Part shown: piece by piece, positions 16,205-24,297 of the stretch
How the letters are laid out: each line of letters opens with the position of its first letter
Position numbering within the stretch: position 1 is the stretch's first letter
Origin: Myxococcota bacterium
Lineage (GTDB): Bacteria > Myxococcota > B64-G9
Length of the DNA stretch: 64,000 bases
Direction of reading: 5' to 3'
NCBI GenBank assembly: GCA_022710975.1
Contig: JAKLGA010000014.1
Span: forward strand, 62,001 to 126,000
Notes under the pieces: model-generated
Databases searched by the model: none
Told to the model about the DNA's origin: nothing
Seen by the model: only the letters and a program-made list of their open reading frames with translations
Translations under genes and position numbers: made by a program

Positions 16205-18268
16205 TCAGACCGTGTCGAAGCGGTGGAAGCTCATGGTGAAGGTGCCGCGGCCCTCGGTCAGCGAGCGGAGATCGGTGGAGTAGCCGAACATCCTGGAGAT
16301 GGGCACCTTGGCCCGCACGGCCGAGCGGTTGCCGCGCTTCTCCAGCTCGTCGACCTTGCCGCCGCGGGAGTTGAGATCGCCGATGACCGAGCCGGTGAAC
16401 TCCTCGGGCACGACCACCTCCAGGGCCATGATGGGCAGCAGCGGGCTGGTGCCGGCCTCCACGCACAGCTTGCGGAAGGCGGACGCCGTGGCGATGTGCA
16501 TCGCCACGCTGTCGGTCACCCCGTCGCGCCACTCGAGGCCCAGCAACTCCACCTGCAGGTCCACCATCGGGTAGCCGGTGCTCGGGCCGGAGCCCGCGGC
16601 CTCGCGCACGGCCAGCTCGATCTCCTCGATCCAGGCCGCCGGCGGCTGGGACGCGCCCTCGGCCGGGGTGCGCCGATCGACGAAGAGGATGCCCGCGCCG
16701 CGCGCCAGCGGCTCCGCCCGCAGGTGGACGCCGGCGTACATGGTCTTGCCCTGGGCGGCCTCCTCGAAGGAGCGCTCGAACTGCTCGTGCACGCTGGCCG
16801 CCCGGGAGAGCGTCTCGCGGTAGACCACCTGCGGCTTGCCCACGGTCACGGGCAGGTTGAACTCGCGGGCCAGCCGGTCGCAGATGATGTCCAGGTGCAG
16901 CTCGCCCATGCCCGACAGCAGCGTCTGCCCGGTCTCCGGGTCGTTGCGCACCGTGAAGGTGGGATCCTCCTCCACCATCTTGGCCAGCACGCTGGTGAGC
17001 TTGTCCTGATCCCCGCTGCCCTTCGGCTCGACCGCGATGGAGATGACCGGCTGCATGAAGTGCATCTCGCCGAACAGCACCGGGTGGGCGCGGGTGGCCA
17101 GCGTGTCGCCGGTGGTGGCCACCTTCAGGCCCACCACCCCGACGATGTCGCCCGCCACGGCGCGCTGGATGCGCTCCTTCTTGTCGGCGTGCAGCTTCAG
17201 CAGGCGGGCGATCTTCTCGTCCTCCTTCTTGCTGACGTTGTAGAGCGTGTCGTTGGCGCCCAGGCTGCCCGAGTAGACGCGCAGGTAGACGTGCTTGCGC
17301 CCCTCCCACAGCTGCACCTTGAAGGCCACCCCGCTGAAGGGCTGGTCGGTGCGGCGCTCCAGGGTGACCGACTCGCCGGTGCGCGGATCGACGCCCTGCA
17401 CCGGGGGCAGATCGAGCGGGGACGGCAGCAGATCGACCACCGCGTCCAGCAGCGGCTGGACGCCCTTGTTGCGCAGGGCCGAGCCGCACAGCACCGGCAC
17501 CACCTTGTTGGCGATGCACAGGCGGCGGATGGCCTCCCGCAGCGGCTCCTCCTCGACCGGCTTGCCCTCCAGGAAGAGCTCGGCCACGGCGTCGTCCTCG
17601 TCGGCCACCATCTCCACCAGGGCCTCCCGGGCCAGGGCGGCCTCCTCGGCCCACGCGGCCGGGACGGGGTTCGCCTCGAAGGTGGCGCCCAGGTCGTCGC
17701 CGTGCCAGGTCAGCGCCTGCATGCGCAGCAGGTCCACCAGGCCGGCGAAGTTCTCCCCCTCGCCCATCGGCAGCTGGATGGGCAGCGGCCGGGCCCCCAG
17801 GCGTTTCCTGATCTGCTCGATGCAGCCCTCGAAGTCGGCGCCCAGCCGGTCCATCTTGTTGACGAAGGCCAGGCGCGGCACGCCGTACTTGTCCGCCTGG
17901 TGCCAGACCGTCTCGGACTGGGGCTCGACGCCGCCCACGGCGCAGAAGACCACCACCGCGCCGTCCAGCACCCGCAGGCTGCGCTCCACCTCGGCGGTGA
18001 AGTCCACGTGCCCCGGGGTGTCGATCAGGTGGAGCTCGTGCTTGCGCCAGGGCAGGACGGTGACCGCGGCGGTGATGGTGATGCCGCGCTCCTGCTCCTG
18101 GGGCATCCAGTCCATGACCGCCTGGCCGTCGTGCACCTCGCCCATGCGGTGGATGACCCCGGTGTAGAACAGGAAACGCTCGCTGACCGTGGTCTTGCCC
18201 GCGTCGATGTGGGCGATGACGCCGATGTTGCGGATGCGCTGCTGCGCGCTGGATGGTTTGCCTGCCAC
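16205..18268 (-). CDS. fusA: Translation elongation factor G
   Basis: 687 residues, normal length. The GTPase motifs are visible: G1 [10 protein letters not shown]2 RGITITAA, G3 DTPGHVDF, G4 NKMDR and a G5-like GSAL. Domains II-V follow (for example [10 protein letters not shown] and the domain IV region with [11 protein letters not shown]). EF-G drives tRNA-mRNA translocation with GTP and also ribosome recycling with RRF. The GTG start is supported by GAGGAG eight bases upstream and by homology beginning right after it. It stands alone rather than in the rpsL-rpsG-tufA operon, which suggests a second EF-G paralogue; only the genome would settle this. It has its own sigma-70-like promoter. 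Confidence 0.93.
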   Translation of the reverse strand: MAGKPSSAQQRIRNIGVIAHIDAGKTTVSERFLFYTGVIHRMGEVHDGQAVMDWMPQEQERGITITAAVTVLPWRKHELHLIDTPGHVDFTAEVERSLRVLDGAVVVFCAVGGVEPQSETVWHQADKYGVPRLAFVNKMDRLGADFEGCIEQIRKRLGARPLPIQLPMGEGENFAGLVDLLRMQALTWHGDDLGATFEANPVPAAWAEEAALAREALVEMVADEDDAVAELFLEGKPVEEEPLREAIRRLCIANKVVPVLCGSALRNKGVQPLLDAVVDLLPSPLDLPPVQGVDPRTGESVTLERRTDQPFSGVAFKVQLWEGRKHVYLRVYSGSLGANDTLYNVSKKEDEKIARLLKLHADKKERIQRAVAGDIVGVVGLKVATTGDTLATRAHPVLFGEMHFMQPVISIAVEPKGSGDQDKLTSVLAKMVEEDPTFTVRNDPETGQTLLSGMGELHLDIICDRLAREFNLPVTVGKPQVVYRETLSRAASVHEQFERSFEEAAQGKTMYAGVHLRAEPLARGAGILFVDRRTPAEGASQPPAAWIEEIELAVREAAGSGPSTGYPMVDLQVELLGLEWRDGVTDSVAMHIATASAFRKLCVEAGTSPLLPIMALEVVVPEEFTGSVIGDLNSRGGKVDELEKRGNRSAVRAKVPISRMFGYSTDLRSLTEGRGTFTMSFHRFDTV

Positions 18269-18305
18269 GGCCGATTCTCCTCGTACCCGCCCCGGGCCGG
18301 GCGGT

Positions 18306-18334
18306 AGGATGCCCGCTTTCGCGAGCCCAGTCAA
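18306..18334 (-). promoter_or_regulatory. Candidate sigma-70 promoter of the EF-G gene
   Basis: On the minus strand, TTGACT (18329-18334) lies 17 bp from CATCCT (18306-18311), about 38 bases before the GTG start. Confidence 0.5.
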
Positions 18335-18356
18335 TGCCGCCGCCGGAGCCGCGGAG

Positions 18357-18387
18357 TTGCGCCGGACGCGCCCTGGCGTAGTAGAAT
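18357..18387 (+). promoter_or_regulatory. Possible promoter of the UPF0158-isochorismatase gene
   Basis: TTGCGC (18357-18362) and TAGAAT (18382-18387) are 19 bp apart, a little long, upstream of the GTG at 18411. The -10 is good and the -35 moderate. Confidence 0.35.
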
Positions 18388-18410
18388 CGGCGCGACACCT
18401 GGAGGGAGCC

Positions 18411-19610
18411 GTGAGCGACGAGCAGGATGATCCCGCCCCGCCCGCGGGCGGTCCGGACGAGATCCAGAGCGCAACCCCGGCGCCGACGCGCGCGCGGGTG
18501 GCCGTGGACTGGGAAGGCCTGGCCGTCGCGGCCGAGAACCAGCGCACCGATCTGCGCCACGTGCTCGAGCTGGCCAGCGGCCAGGTGCGCCCGCTAGAGG
18601 CCGGGGAGGAGTGCTCCGAGGCGGCCGTGCTGGTGCCCCCGCGCCCGCCGCGCGAGGGCTGGCGCACCATGCACCTGTTTCTCGACCAGATCGAGGACCC
18701 GGCCGTGCGCGAGAAGCTGGGCGCGGCCCTGGTCGGGCGCGGCGCCTTCCGGCGCTTCAAGGACCTGCTGCTGGCCTACCCCGAGCTCAGGCAGCAGTGG
18801 TTCGCGTTCAAGGACGCCGAGGTGCTGGCCTACCTGGCGCGCTGGCTGGCCCGGGAGGGCGTCGCCCCCTCCAACGAGCCGCCGGCGCGGCCCGATCGCT
18901 CGCGCCTGTCGGCCGCGGTGCGCCGCTCGGCCCCGGCCCCGGCTCCGGCCCCGCTGCCCGGCGAGGCCCTGGACTGGCGCGCGGCCGTCGCCCCCTGGGA
19001 CAGGCCGGGCACCGTCTTCCGCCCGCGGCGCGCCGCGCTCCTGGTGGTGGACATGCAGCGCGCCTTCGTGGACCCGGCCGGCAGCGCCTTCCTGCCCGCG
19101 GCGCCCGCGGCCTGCGAGCGGCTGGTCGCCCTGGTGGCGGCCTGGCGCGCGGCCCACCTGCCGCTGTTCTTCACCCGGCACGCCCACCTCGAGCCCCGCC
19201 AGGACGGCGGCGCGCTGTCCCGCTTCTGGCGCACGCTCATCCTGGAGGGCACGCGGGACGCCGAGCTGGTGGACGCGTTCCGGCCGCAGACCGGCGAGCG
19301 CGTGGTGCTGAAGCACACCTACAGCGCCTTCGCCGGCACCCCGCTCGAGCAGGCCCTGCGGGGGCTGGGGGTGGAGGACGTGGTGGTGGGCGGGGTGATG
19401 ACCGATCTGTGCTGCGAGACCACGGCCCGCGAGGCCTTCGTGCGGGACTTCAACGTGTTCTTCCTGGCCGACGGCACGGCCACGGCCACGCCCGAGCTGC
19501 AGCTCGGCAGCCTGCGCAGCGTGGCCCACGGCTTCGGACGCGTGCTGGGGGTGGACGAGGCGCTGGGCGTGCTGGCCGCGGCCTGGGCCCAGGGGAGCGG
19601 AGGCGGCTGA
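18411..19610 (+). CDS. UPF0158 domain fused to an isochorismatase-family hydrolase
   Basis: 399 residues. The N-terminal ~150 residues match the UPF0158 pattern ([37 protein letters not shown]). A Pro/Ala linker follows, then a cysteine hydrolase domain (~200-395) with [12 protein letters not shown] (catalytic Asp), VLKHTYSAF (Lys) and [17 protein letters not shown] (nucleophile Cys and partner). Isochorismatase relatives include nicotinamidases, biuret hydrolases and vinyl-ether hydrolases; the substrate here is unknown. The GTG start has GGAGGG 6 bases upstream. The stop is one base before the PilZ gene, so the three genes to 21265 form an operon. The two-domain fusion is not one I know. 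Confidence 0.8.
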   Translation: MSDEQDDPAPPAGGPDEIQSATPAPTRARVAVDWEGLAVAAENQRTDLRHVLELASGQVRPLEAGEECSEAAVLVPPRPPREGWRTMHLFLDQIEDPAVREKLGAALVGRGAFRRFKDLLLAYPELRQQWFAFKDAEVLAYLARWLAREGVAPSNEPPARPDRSRLSAAVRRSAPAPAPAPLPGEALDWRAAVAPWDRPGTVFRPRRAALLVVDMQRAFVDPAGSAFLPAAPAACERLVALVAAWRAAHLPLFFTRHAHLEPRQDGGALSRFWRTLILEGTRDAELVDAFRPQTGERVVLKHTYSAFAGTPLEQALRGLGVEDVVVGGVMTDLCCETTAREAFVRDFNVFFLADGTATATPELQLGSLRSVAHGFGRVLGVDEALGVLAAAWAQGSGGG

Positions 19611-19611
19611 G

Positions 19612-20850
19612 ATGGACGAGAGCTACGCCAGCCTGCTGGAGGCCTTCGACGCGCTCAACCGCCGGAAGCGCGAGGACGCCGACAGCCTCAGCGGCGAGGA
19701 GCGCGAGCGCTGGAAGCGCCTGCGGCGCGAGATCGAGCAGGCGCTGTTCGACCACAGCGTCGATCCGGCCCACGACACCCGCGAGCACCTGCGCGTGCCC
19801 GTGGCGATGTCGGTCCGCTTCCGCACCCAGAACGAGCTGAAGGACCGCTACATCCCGGTGCTGGGCGACGGCGGCCTGTTCATCTCCAGCGTGGACCCGC
19901 TGCCGGTCGGCAGCCCGCTGGAGCTCGAGATCCTGCTGGCGCACCGCGGGCTCAGCTTCCAGGTCACCGGCCGGGTGGTGTACGCGAGCGACTCCGCGGA
20001 TCCGGCCTGCCGCGGCATGGGGGTGCGCTTCGAGGGGCTGTCCTACGAGCAGAAGCGCATGGTCTACGGCCTGGTGGACGACTGCCTGCGCGAGCGGCTG
20101 CTGGAGCGGCGGCGGCACGCCCGAGTGGACGCCCAGCTCGAGGTGCAGTTCCTGTTCGCCGACGGTTTCTTCGAGGAGACCACGGACGACCTCAGCATGG
20201 GCGGCCTGTTCATCGCCAGCGAGCGCGTCCTGCCGGTGGGCGAGCGCCTGCGGCTGGTGCTGCACGTGCCGGGCGAGCGGCCGGCGGTCAAGGCGCTGGC
20301 CGAGGTGATGCGGGTGCGCGCCGAGGCCGCCCCGGGCAAGCCGCGCGGCATGGGGGTGCGCTTCGTCGAGCTCACCCCCGAGGACCAGGAGACGCTGCGG
20401 GCCTTCCTGACGAGGGCGCTGGCGCTCGAGGTGCCGCTCGCGGAGGGCGAGCCCGGCGGCCCGCTGGAGGGCAGCGGGGCCAACCGGCGCCTGCACCCGC
20501 GCATGGAGCACCGCATCCCGCTGCGCTTCCACTGGCTGCACTCCTTCGGCGTGTGCTGCGCCCAGGACATCTCCACCGGCGGGGTGCTGCTCCAGTCGCG
20601 CGAGGCGCCGCCGCCCGCGGGCAGCCCGGTGGAGGTCACCCTCACCCACCCGGTCACCCTGCAGACCCTGGTGGTGGGCGGCACGGTGGTGCGGGTGGTG
20701 CCGCCCGATCCGTCCCGGCCCGAGGGCCTGCCGGCCGCGGCGGTGGAGTTCGAGCCGCTCGGGCCGGCCCGCGAGGCGCTGCTGCGCTCCATCCTCGAGT
20801 ACTACGTCCAGGTCGACTTCCGCGCCGGGGACCCGACCCGTGGGGATTGA
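19612..20850 (+). CDS. Triple PilZ-domain protein
   Basis: 412 residues. A helical charged N-terminus (1-50) is followed by three PilZ beta-barrels at about 55-150, 165-265 and 285-395. Each has the RxxxR element (REHLR, RRHAR, RLHPR). The second and third keep the c-di-GMP D/NxSxxG motif (DLSMGG, DISTGG). In the first the Asp is lost (VLGDGG), so it may not bind nucleotide. PilZ proteins transmit c-di-GMP signals to motility, exopolysaccharide or transcription machinery. There is no membrane segment. It lies directly after the isochorismatase fusion and overlaps the SCP2 gene by 11 bases. Confidence 0.88.
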   Translation: MDESYASLLEAFDALNRRKREDADSLSGEERERWKRLRREIEQALFDHSVDPAHDTREHLRVPVAMSVRFRTQNELKDRYIPVLGDGGLFISSVDPLPVGSPLELEILLAHRGLSFQVTGRVVYASDSADPACRGMGVRFEGLSYEQKRMVYGLVDDCLRERLLERRRHARVDAQLEVQFLFADGFFEETTDDLSMGGLFIASERVLPVGERLRLVLHVPGERPAVKALAEVMRVRAEAAPGKPRGMGVRFVELTPEDQETLRAFLTRALALEVPLAEGEPGGPLEGSGANRRLHPRMEHRIPLRFHWLHSFGVCCAQDISTGGVLLQSREAPPPAGSPVEVTLTHPVTLQTLVVGGTVVRVVPPDPSRPEGLPAAAVEFEPLGPAREALLRSILEYYVQVDFRAGDPTRGD

Positions 20851-21265
20851 GCCCGCGCCGGTCCCCTTCGCCAGCCAGGCCTGGGTCGACGCCCTCCAGG
20901 CCCGGGCCGAGGCGGACGGGGAGCTGCTCGAGAGCCTGGCCCGCTTCGAGGGGCCGCTGACCGTGGAGGTGCGGCCCGAGCCCGGCCGCCTGCCGGGGGG
21001 CCTCAGCCTGTGGGTGGACGCCGGCGCGGGCCGCGTCCGCGCCATGCGCATCCTGGCCCGGCCCGACGAGCGGCCGGCGCGCTTCGTGGTGAGCGCGGCC
21101 TACGGGGTGTGGGAGGACATCGTCCGCCGGCGGAAGGGCCTCTTCAAGGCGCTGCTGCTCGGGCGGCTCACGGTGCGGGGCGACAAGGCGGTGCTCTTGC
21201 GCCACGCCCGCACGGCGGCCTGCCTGGCCCGCATCCTGGCCGACATCCCCACCCGCTTCGACTGA
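20840..21265 (+). CDS. Small SCP2-like (sterol carrier protein 2) domain protein
   Basis: 141 residues, a single domain. The segment FVVSAAYGVWEDIV...FKALLLGRLTVRGDKAVLLRH follows the SCP2 pattern, where a W-x2-L/I helix precedes a G-x-L-x-V-x-G-D turn and a hydrophobic helix. SCP2 domains bind lipids or other hydrophobic molecules in the cytoplasm. GTG at 20840 is chosen because it overlaps the PilZ stop by 11 bases and lets the domain begin normally. An SCP2-like domain also occurs at the N-terminus of the glycyl radical enzyme elsewhere in this window. Confidence 0.75.
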   Translation: MGIEPAPVPFASQAWVDALQARAEADGELLESLARFEGPLTVEVRPEPGRLPGGLSLWVDAGAGRVRAMRILARPDERPARFVVSAAYGVWEDIVRRRKGLFKALLLGRLTVRGDKAVLLRHARTAACLARILADIPTRFD

Positions 21266-21329
21266 TCCCCCTGTCCCACGACTGGATCCTGCCCGAGATG
21301 GCCCTGGCCGCGCCCCTGGCTCGAACCCG

Positions 21330-22220
21330 ACAAGTTAACTACTTAGCAACGTCCCCCAATGACCGATGCTTGGTCACCCATGTGTCCGGTTCAGACCCAC
21401 CATGCGCACAACCCACCTTCCCCAAAGCGACTGGTCACCTTCCAGTCAGTGCCTTCACGAAGATTGTTGCATCTTCATCTGCGCGCTTTCCATCCCGTTC
21501 TACAACCACTTTGATCTGCAGTTCCTCTATCTCCTTCAGAACCGGTATCGCATCAGCCTGCCTCAGTCGATATAGTTTCTCCAGCCACCTGCCCTCGATC
21601 TTCCCTCCGACCTTTCGAATGCTCTCGACCTTACTGCCAATACACCCAACCGGGTCATCGGAATACTCAAGCAATTCTAGACATAGATACTTTCCATGAG
21701 CATACTTTCTCAGCAACTGCAGTATCTTCTCGTTTTCTGTGTAACTCCGCATGACGTCCCAGAACGGCTCGTATCTCCCGATGGTTTTCGGCGCCACATC
21801 AATCATTCTCTCAAGTGTTTCGTACTTGCCTTTTTCTACTACAATCTTCACGTACCGCTCAAAGCAGTCTTCAATGCCAACCACCTTGCCTCTCGCACAA
21901 GCGCCGATTATCTCTGTATTCACACTCATTCTTCCATCTTCTGTATCCCACGATTCTGAATTTACAATGCCATTCAGTACTCCATCAATTTCTTCAATGT
22001 CCTTTGCGTGTCTCAGGTTTCCCGTGTCCGCGATAGGCAATCCTCCGGATGCAGCGACTTCAGGCGATATCCCCACTCGTTCGGTAGGATCTTTCGCTCT
22101 GTCGTCAGTGTCTCTGTCACATCCAAGTCCAAAAGCGACAGCTAGAAAACCGCCAATCAATAGATTCCTCAGAGTTGTAGCCCTCACCAAATTCGTACAA
22201 GTTCTTTGTAGCAAATGGGT
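21330..22220. other. AT-rich island inside GC-rich DNA
   Basis: By eye the G+C here falls to near 45-50% against 70% or more on both sides, and the codon choice of the lipoprotein gene inside differs from its neighbours. Its right side abuts a transposase-like fragment. This pattern suggests horizontal acquisition. The 169-base stretch 21266-21434 between the SCP2 stop and the lipoprotein stop holds no gene I can support. Confidence 0.8.
21435..22187 (-). CDS. AT-rich orphan lipoprotein of unknown function
   Basis: 250 residues from the GTG at 22187. The N-terminus is a lipoprotein signal, RATTLRNLLIGGFLAVAFGLGC with lipobox FGLGC, followed by a charged linker (DRDTDDRAKD). The body is mixed alpha/beta and rich in Lys/Glu/Ile, unlike the Ala/Arg/Gly-rich proteins around it. 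Phrases such as CFERYVKIVVEKGKYETLERMIDVAPKTIG do not match a family I know. No Shine-Dalgarno is visible before the GTG, and the frame stays open upstream into a transposase-like fragment, so the true start is uncertain. The low GC content indicates foreign origin. Confidence 0.65.
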   Translation of the reverse strand: MRATTLRNLLIGGFLAVAFGLGCDRDTDDRAKDPTERVGISPEVAASGGLPIADTGNLRHAKDIEEIDGVLNGIVNSESWDTEDGRMSVNTEIIGACARGKVVGIEDCFERYVKIVVEKGKYETLERMIDVAPKTIGRYEPFWDVMRSYTENEKILQLLRKYAHGKYLCLELLEYSDDPVGCIGSKVESIRKVGGKIEGRWLEKLYRLRQADAIPVLKEIEELQIKVVVERDGKRADEDATIFVKALTGR

Positions 22221-22361
22221 GTACAGATTCGCCTCCTCCGCATCTCCCGGACAGCCCCGGTCTGCCGACTCGTGGTGCGCATGGGCCCAGAGCGTCCCGT
22301 TCCCGGCCTCGCAGGCGCCATTGTACTTCGGATGGGTGCGCGGCGACAGCAGGGGGCTCAC
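22209..22361 (-). pseudogene. Transposase/integrase (rve, IS481-like) C-terminal fragment
   Basis: The minus-strand translation contains LLSPRTHPKYNGACEAGNGTL followed by HHESADRGCPG. This resembles the segment around the third catalytic acidic residue (the E of CEAGNG) of integrase-core transposases, where Y-N-G-A-C-E-A-G is typical. Nothing of the earlier catalytic core is present upstream, so it is a remnant. It runs in frame into the lipoprotein reading frame at 22187. Confidence 0.45.
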
Positions 22362-22394
22362 GGCTCCCGGAGAGGGAGACTGTCAAGACAGCCG

Positions 22395-22423
22395 TTGCCA
22401 GGGCGCCGCTTTCGCGGTATCTG
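22395..22423 (+). promoter_or_regulatory. Sigma-70-like promoter for the small lipoprotein/transporter pair
   Basis: TTGCCA (22395-22400) and TATCTG (22418-22423) are 17 bp apart, about 27 bases before the ATG at 22450. A small inverted repeat CTGTC-AA-GACAG (22380-22391) lies directly upstream of the -35. Confidence 0.55.
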
Positions 22424-22449
22424 TGCCGGGTCGAGAGGAGGGCGAACGC

Positions 22450-22683
22450 ATGCGACGGAGCCTGGCGTGGGTCCTGATCCTGCTGGCCTGCGGGCTCGCG
22501 GCCCTGGGCTGCAAGACCGTGCCGGTGGCGGACGAGTGCCCGGAGACCGCCAGCCAGCCCTGCCTGTCCGAGCGGCGCTGCGCCTGGGACGAGAAGCGCG
22601 GCTGCCAGAGGTGCGTGTGCGAGGGCGTCTGGGAGTCGGATCCCTACCGCGAGGAGCGCCGGGCGCGCGGCGAAGAGGAGTAG
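22450..22683 (+). CDS. Small cysteine-rich lipoprotein
   Basis: 77 residues. The signal MRRSLAWVLILLACGLAALGC ends in a clean lipobox (LGC). The mature part contains eight further cysteines, seven of them in CPETASQPC...RRC...GCQRCVCEG, which could form disulfides in the periplasm, then a charged tail ending EEE. GAGAGGAGGG precedes the ATG. It ends 6 bases before the POT transporter start, so the two are cotranscribed. I do not recognise a family; similar short CxxC-rich lipoproteins are common in Myxococcota. Confidence 0.75.
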   Translation: MRRSLAWVLILLACGLAALGCKTVPVADECPETASQPCLSERRCAWDEKRGCQRCVCEGVWESDPYREERRARGEEE

Positions 22684-22689
22684 CGGCGA

Positions 22690-24120
22690 GTGGAAACCCC
22701 GGCGAACCCGGCCCCCGAGGCGCATCCGCCCTTCCCCCGCAGCTTCTGGACGGCCAACACGACGGAGCTGTTCGAGCGCGCGGCCTACTACGCCATCGCC
22801 TCCTTCGTGGTGATCTACCTGGGGCGGCTGGGGCTCGGGAGCTACTGGCCCAGCGTGCTGAACGGCAGCGTGCTGTGGTTCCTGGTGTACTTCCTGCCCA
22901 TCCTGTCGGGCACCATCGCCGACCAGGTGGGCTTCCGCCGGGCGCTGCTGGTGGCCTTCGTGCTGCTCTTGCTGGGCTACGCGGCCATGGGCCTGCCGGT
23001 CTGGCTGGGCTGGACGGCGCTCAGCCCCGACATCGGCGAGGACTTCACCGCCCCGGGCATGGTGGTGGCCTCCGTGGTGGTTGGCATCGTGCTGATCGGC
23101 CTGGGCGGCTCGGTCATCAAGCCCTGCATCTCGGGCACGGTGCAGAAGACCGCCGGGCGGCGGGCCACCCTGGCCTTCGCCATCTTCTACATGGTGATCA
23201 ACATCGGCTCGCTGACCGGCCGTTTCATCTCCTACGTCATGCGCACGGAGTTCGACCTCAGCATGATCTTCGCGGTGGGGGCGGGCTTCTCGGTGGTGGC
23301 CTTCTTCGTGGTGCTGCTGGTCTACCGGGATCCGGAGCGCGAGCTCGCCGCGAGCGGGGCCGCGCTGCCGCCGCCGAAGCCGAAGAAGAGCGTGGGGCGC
23401 ATCCTGACCGACATGGTCCTGGTGCTCCGCAACCTGCGCTTCACCCTGTTCCTGCTGGCCTCCACGGGCTTCTTCTTCCTCTACAGCCAGGTGTACAACG
23501 TGCTGCCGCTGTACTGGAAGAAGGTCATGGAGACCGATCCGGCCGTGGACATCTACACCACGGCCAACCCGTTCGTGATCGTGTTCTTCCAGCTCCTCGT
23601 CACCCGGCTGTTCGGGAAGCTGAAGCCCATCCGCTCCATCATCATCGGGATCGTCATCATCGCGGTCGCCTGGCTGATCAACCTGGGTCCCATCTTCCTG
23701 GCCGCCAGCGGCCCCCGGGCTCCACTGGACCTGTGGGGCGCGGTCCTGCCGATCGGCTCGCTGGTGGCCGTCATCACCGTGGGGCTGATCGCCTTCGGCG
23801 AGCTGTTCACCTCGGCCCGCACCTACGAGTACATCGGCGCGCTCGCCCCCAAGGGCCAGGAGGGGCTGTTCCTGGGCTACGCCAACCTGCCCATGGCCTT
23901 CGGCGCGCTCGCGGGCGGCCCCATCGGCGCCTACATCTTCCACGGGGTGATGTGCGAGGGCGCCACCAAGCTGCCCAGCGGTCTGCTCGAGCTGGTGCCG
24001 GCGCAGAACGCGAAGGGCTGGATCATCCTGATGGGGATCGGCGTCTGCTCCGCGCTCGGCATGTGGGCCTACAACTTCTGGCTCAAGCGCCAGATCGCCA
24101 GGGACCAGGCCCAAGTGTAG
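22690..24120 (+). CDS. Proton-dependent oligopeptide transporter (POT/PTR family MFS)
   Basis: 476 residues with about 12 membrane-spanning segments. The POT signature ExxER is present near the N-terminus (ELFER, Glu26-Arg30), followed by AAYY, and a second conserved block GSVIKPCISGTV resembles the PTR2 signature (G-x-G-x-K-P). These inner-membrane symporters import di- and tripeptides with protons. The GTG start lies 6 bases after the small lipoprotein stop. POT members also carry nitrate or other solutes in some lineages, so the substrate is not certain. A hairpin with a GAAA loop begins at the stop codon. Confidence 0.82.
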   Translation: METPANPAPEAHPPFPRSFWTANTTELFERAAYYAIASFVVIYLGRLGLGSYWPSVLNGSVLWFLVYFLPILSGTIADQVGFRRALLVAFVLLLLGYAAMGLPVWLGWTALSPDIGEDFTAPGMVVASVVVGIVLIGLGGSVIKPCISGTVQKTAGRRATLAFAIFYMVINIGSLTGRFISYVMRTEFDLSMIFAVGAGFSVVAFFVVLLVYRDPERELAASGAALPPPKPKKSVGRILTDMVLVLRNLRFTLFLLASTGFFFLYSQVYNVLPLYWKKVMETDPAVDIYTTANPFVIVFFQLLVTRLFGKLKPIRSIIIGIVIIAVAWLINLGPIFLAASGPRAPLDLWGAVLPIGSLVAVITVGLIAFGELFTSARTYEYIGALAPKGQEGLFLGYANLPMAFGALAGGPIGAYIFHGVMCEGATKLPSGLLELVPAQNAKGWIILMGIGVCSALGMWAYNFWLKRQIARDQAQV

Positions 24121-24153
24121 TCCCAGGTATACGAAAGTATACCCCTGGACTAC
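24117..24153 (+). terminator. Imperfect hairpin at the transporter stop codon
   Basis: GTAGTCC-CAGG-TATAC and GTATAC-CCCTGG-ACTAC pair with small bulges around a GAAA tetraloop (24133-24136). There is no U-tract, so it may be a weak terminator or a 3'-end stabiliser. The rest of the gap to 24297 shows nothing definite. Confidence 0.5.
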
Positions 24154-24297
24154 AGTGTCTCCATACCTCGAATCAATGAAATCGGCGGGTTCCAGCGCCC
24201 CGAGCGGCTGGCACGGGCATTGCTGTCGGCGCGCCCGCGCAACTCGAAGGAACCCAAGGCTCGCGGGCGCGGCGAGGAGAGAGGCGGGGCAGCAGAC

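Noticed and set aside
21429-21447. GACTGG...CCAGTC as the terminator of the AT-rich lipoprotein gene
   Set aside because: The 6-bp stem overlaps the last codons and stop, and no U-tract follows on the minus strand.
22380-22391. CTGTC-AA-GACAG as a strong operator
   Set aside because: The inverted repeat is only 5 bp per arm and too common in GC-rich DNA to be called a regulator site without a regulator.
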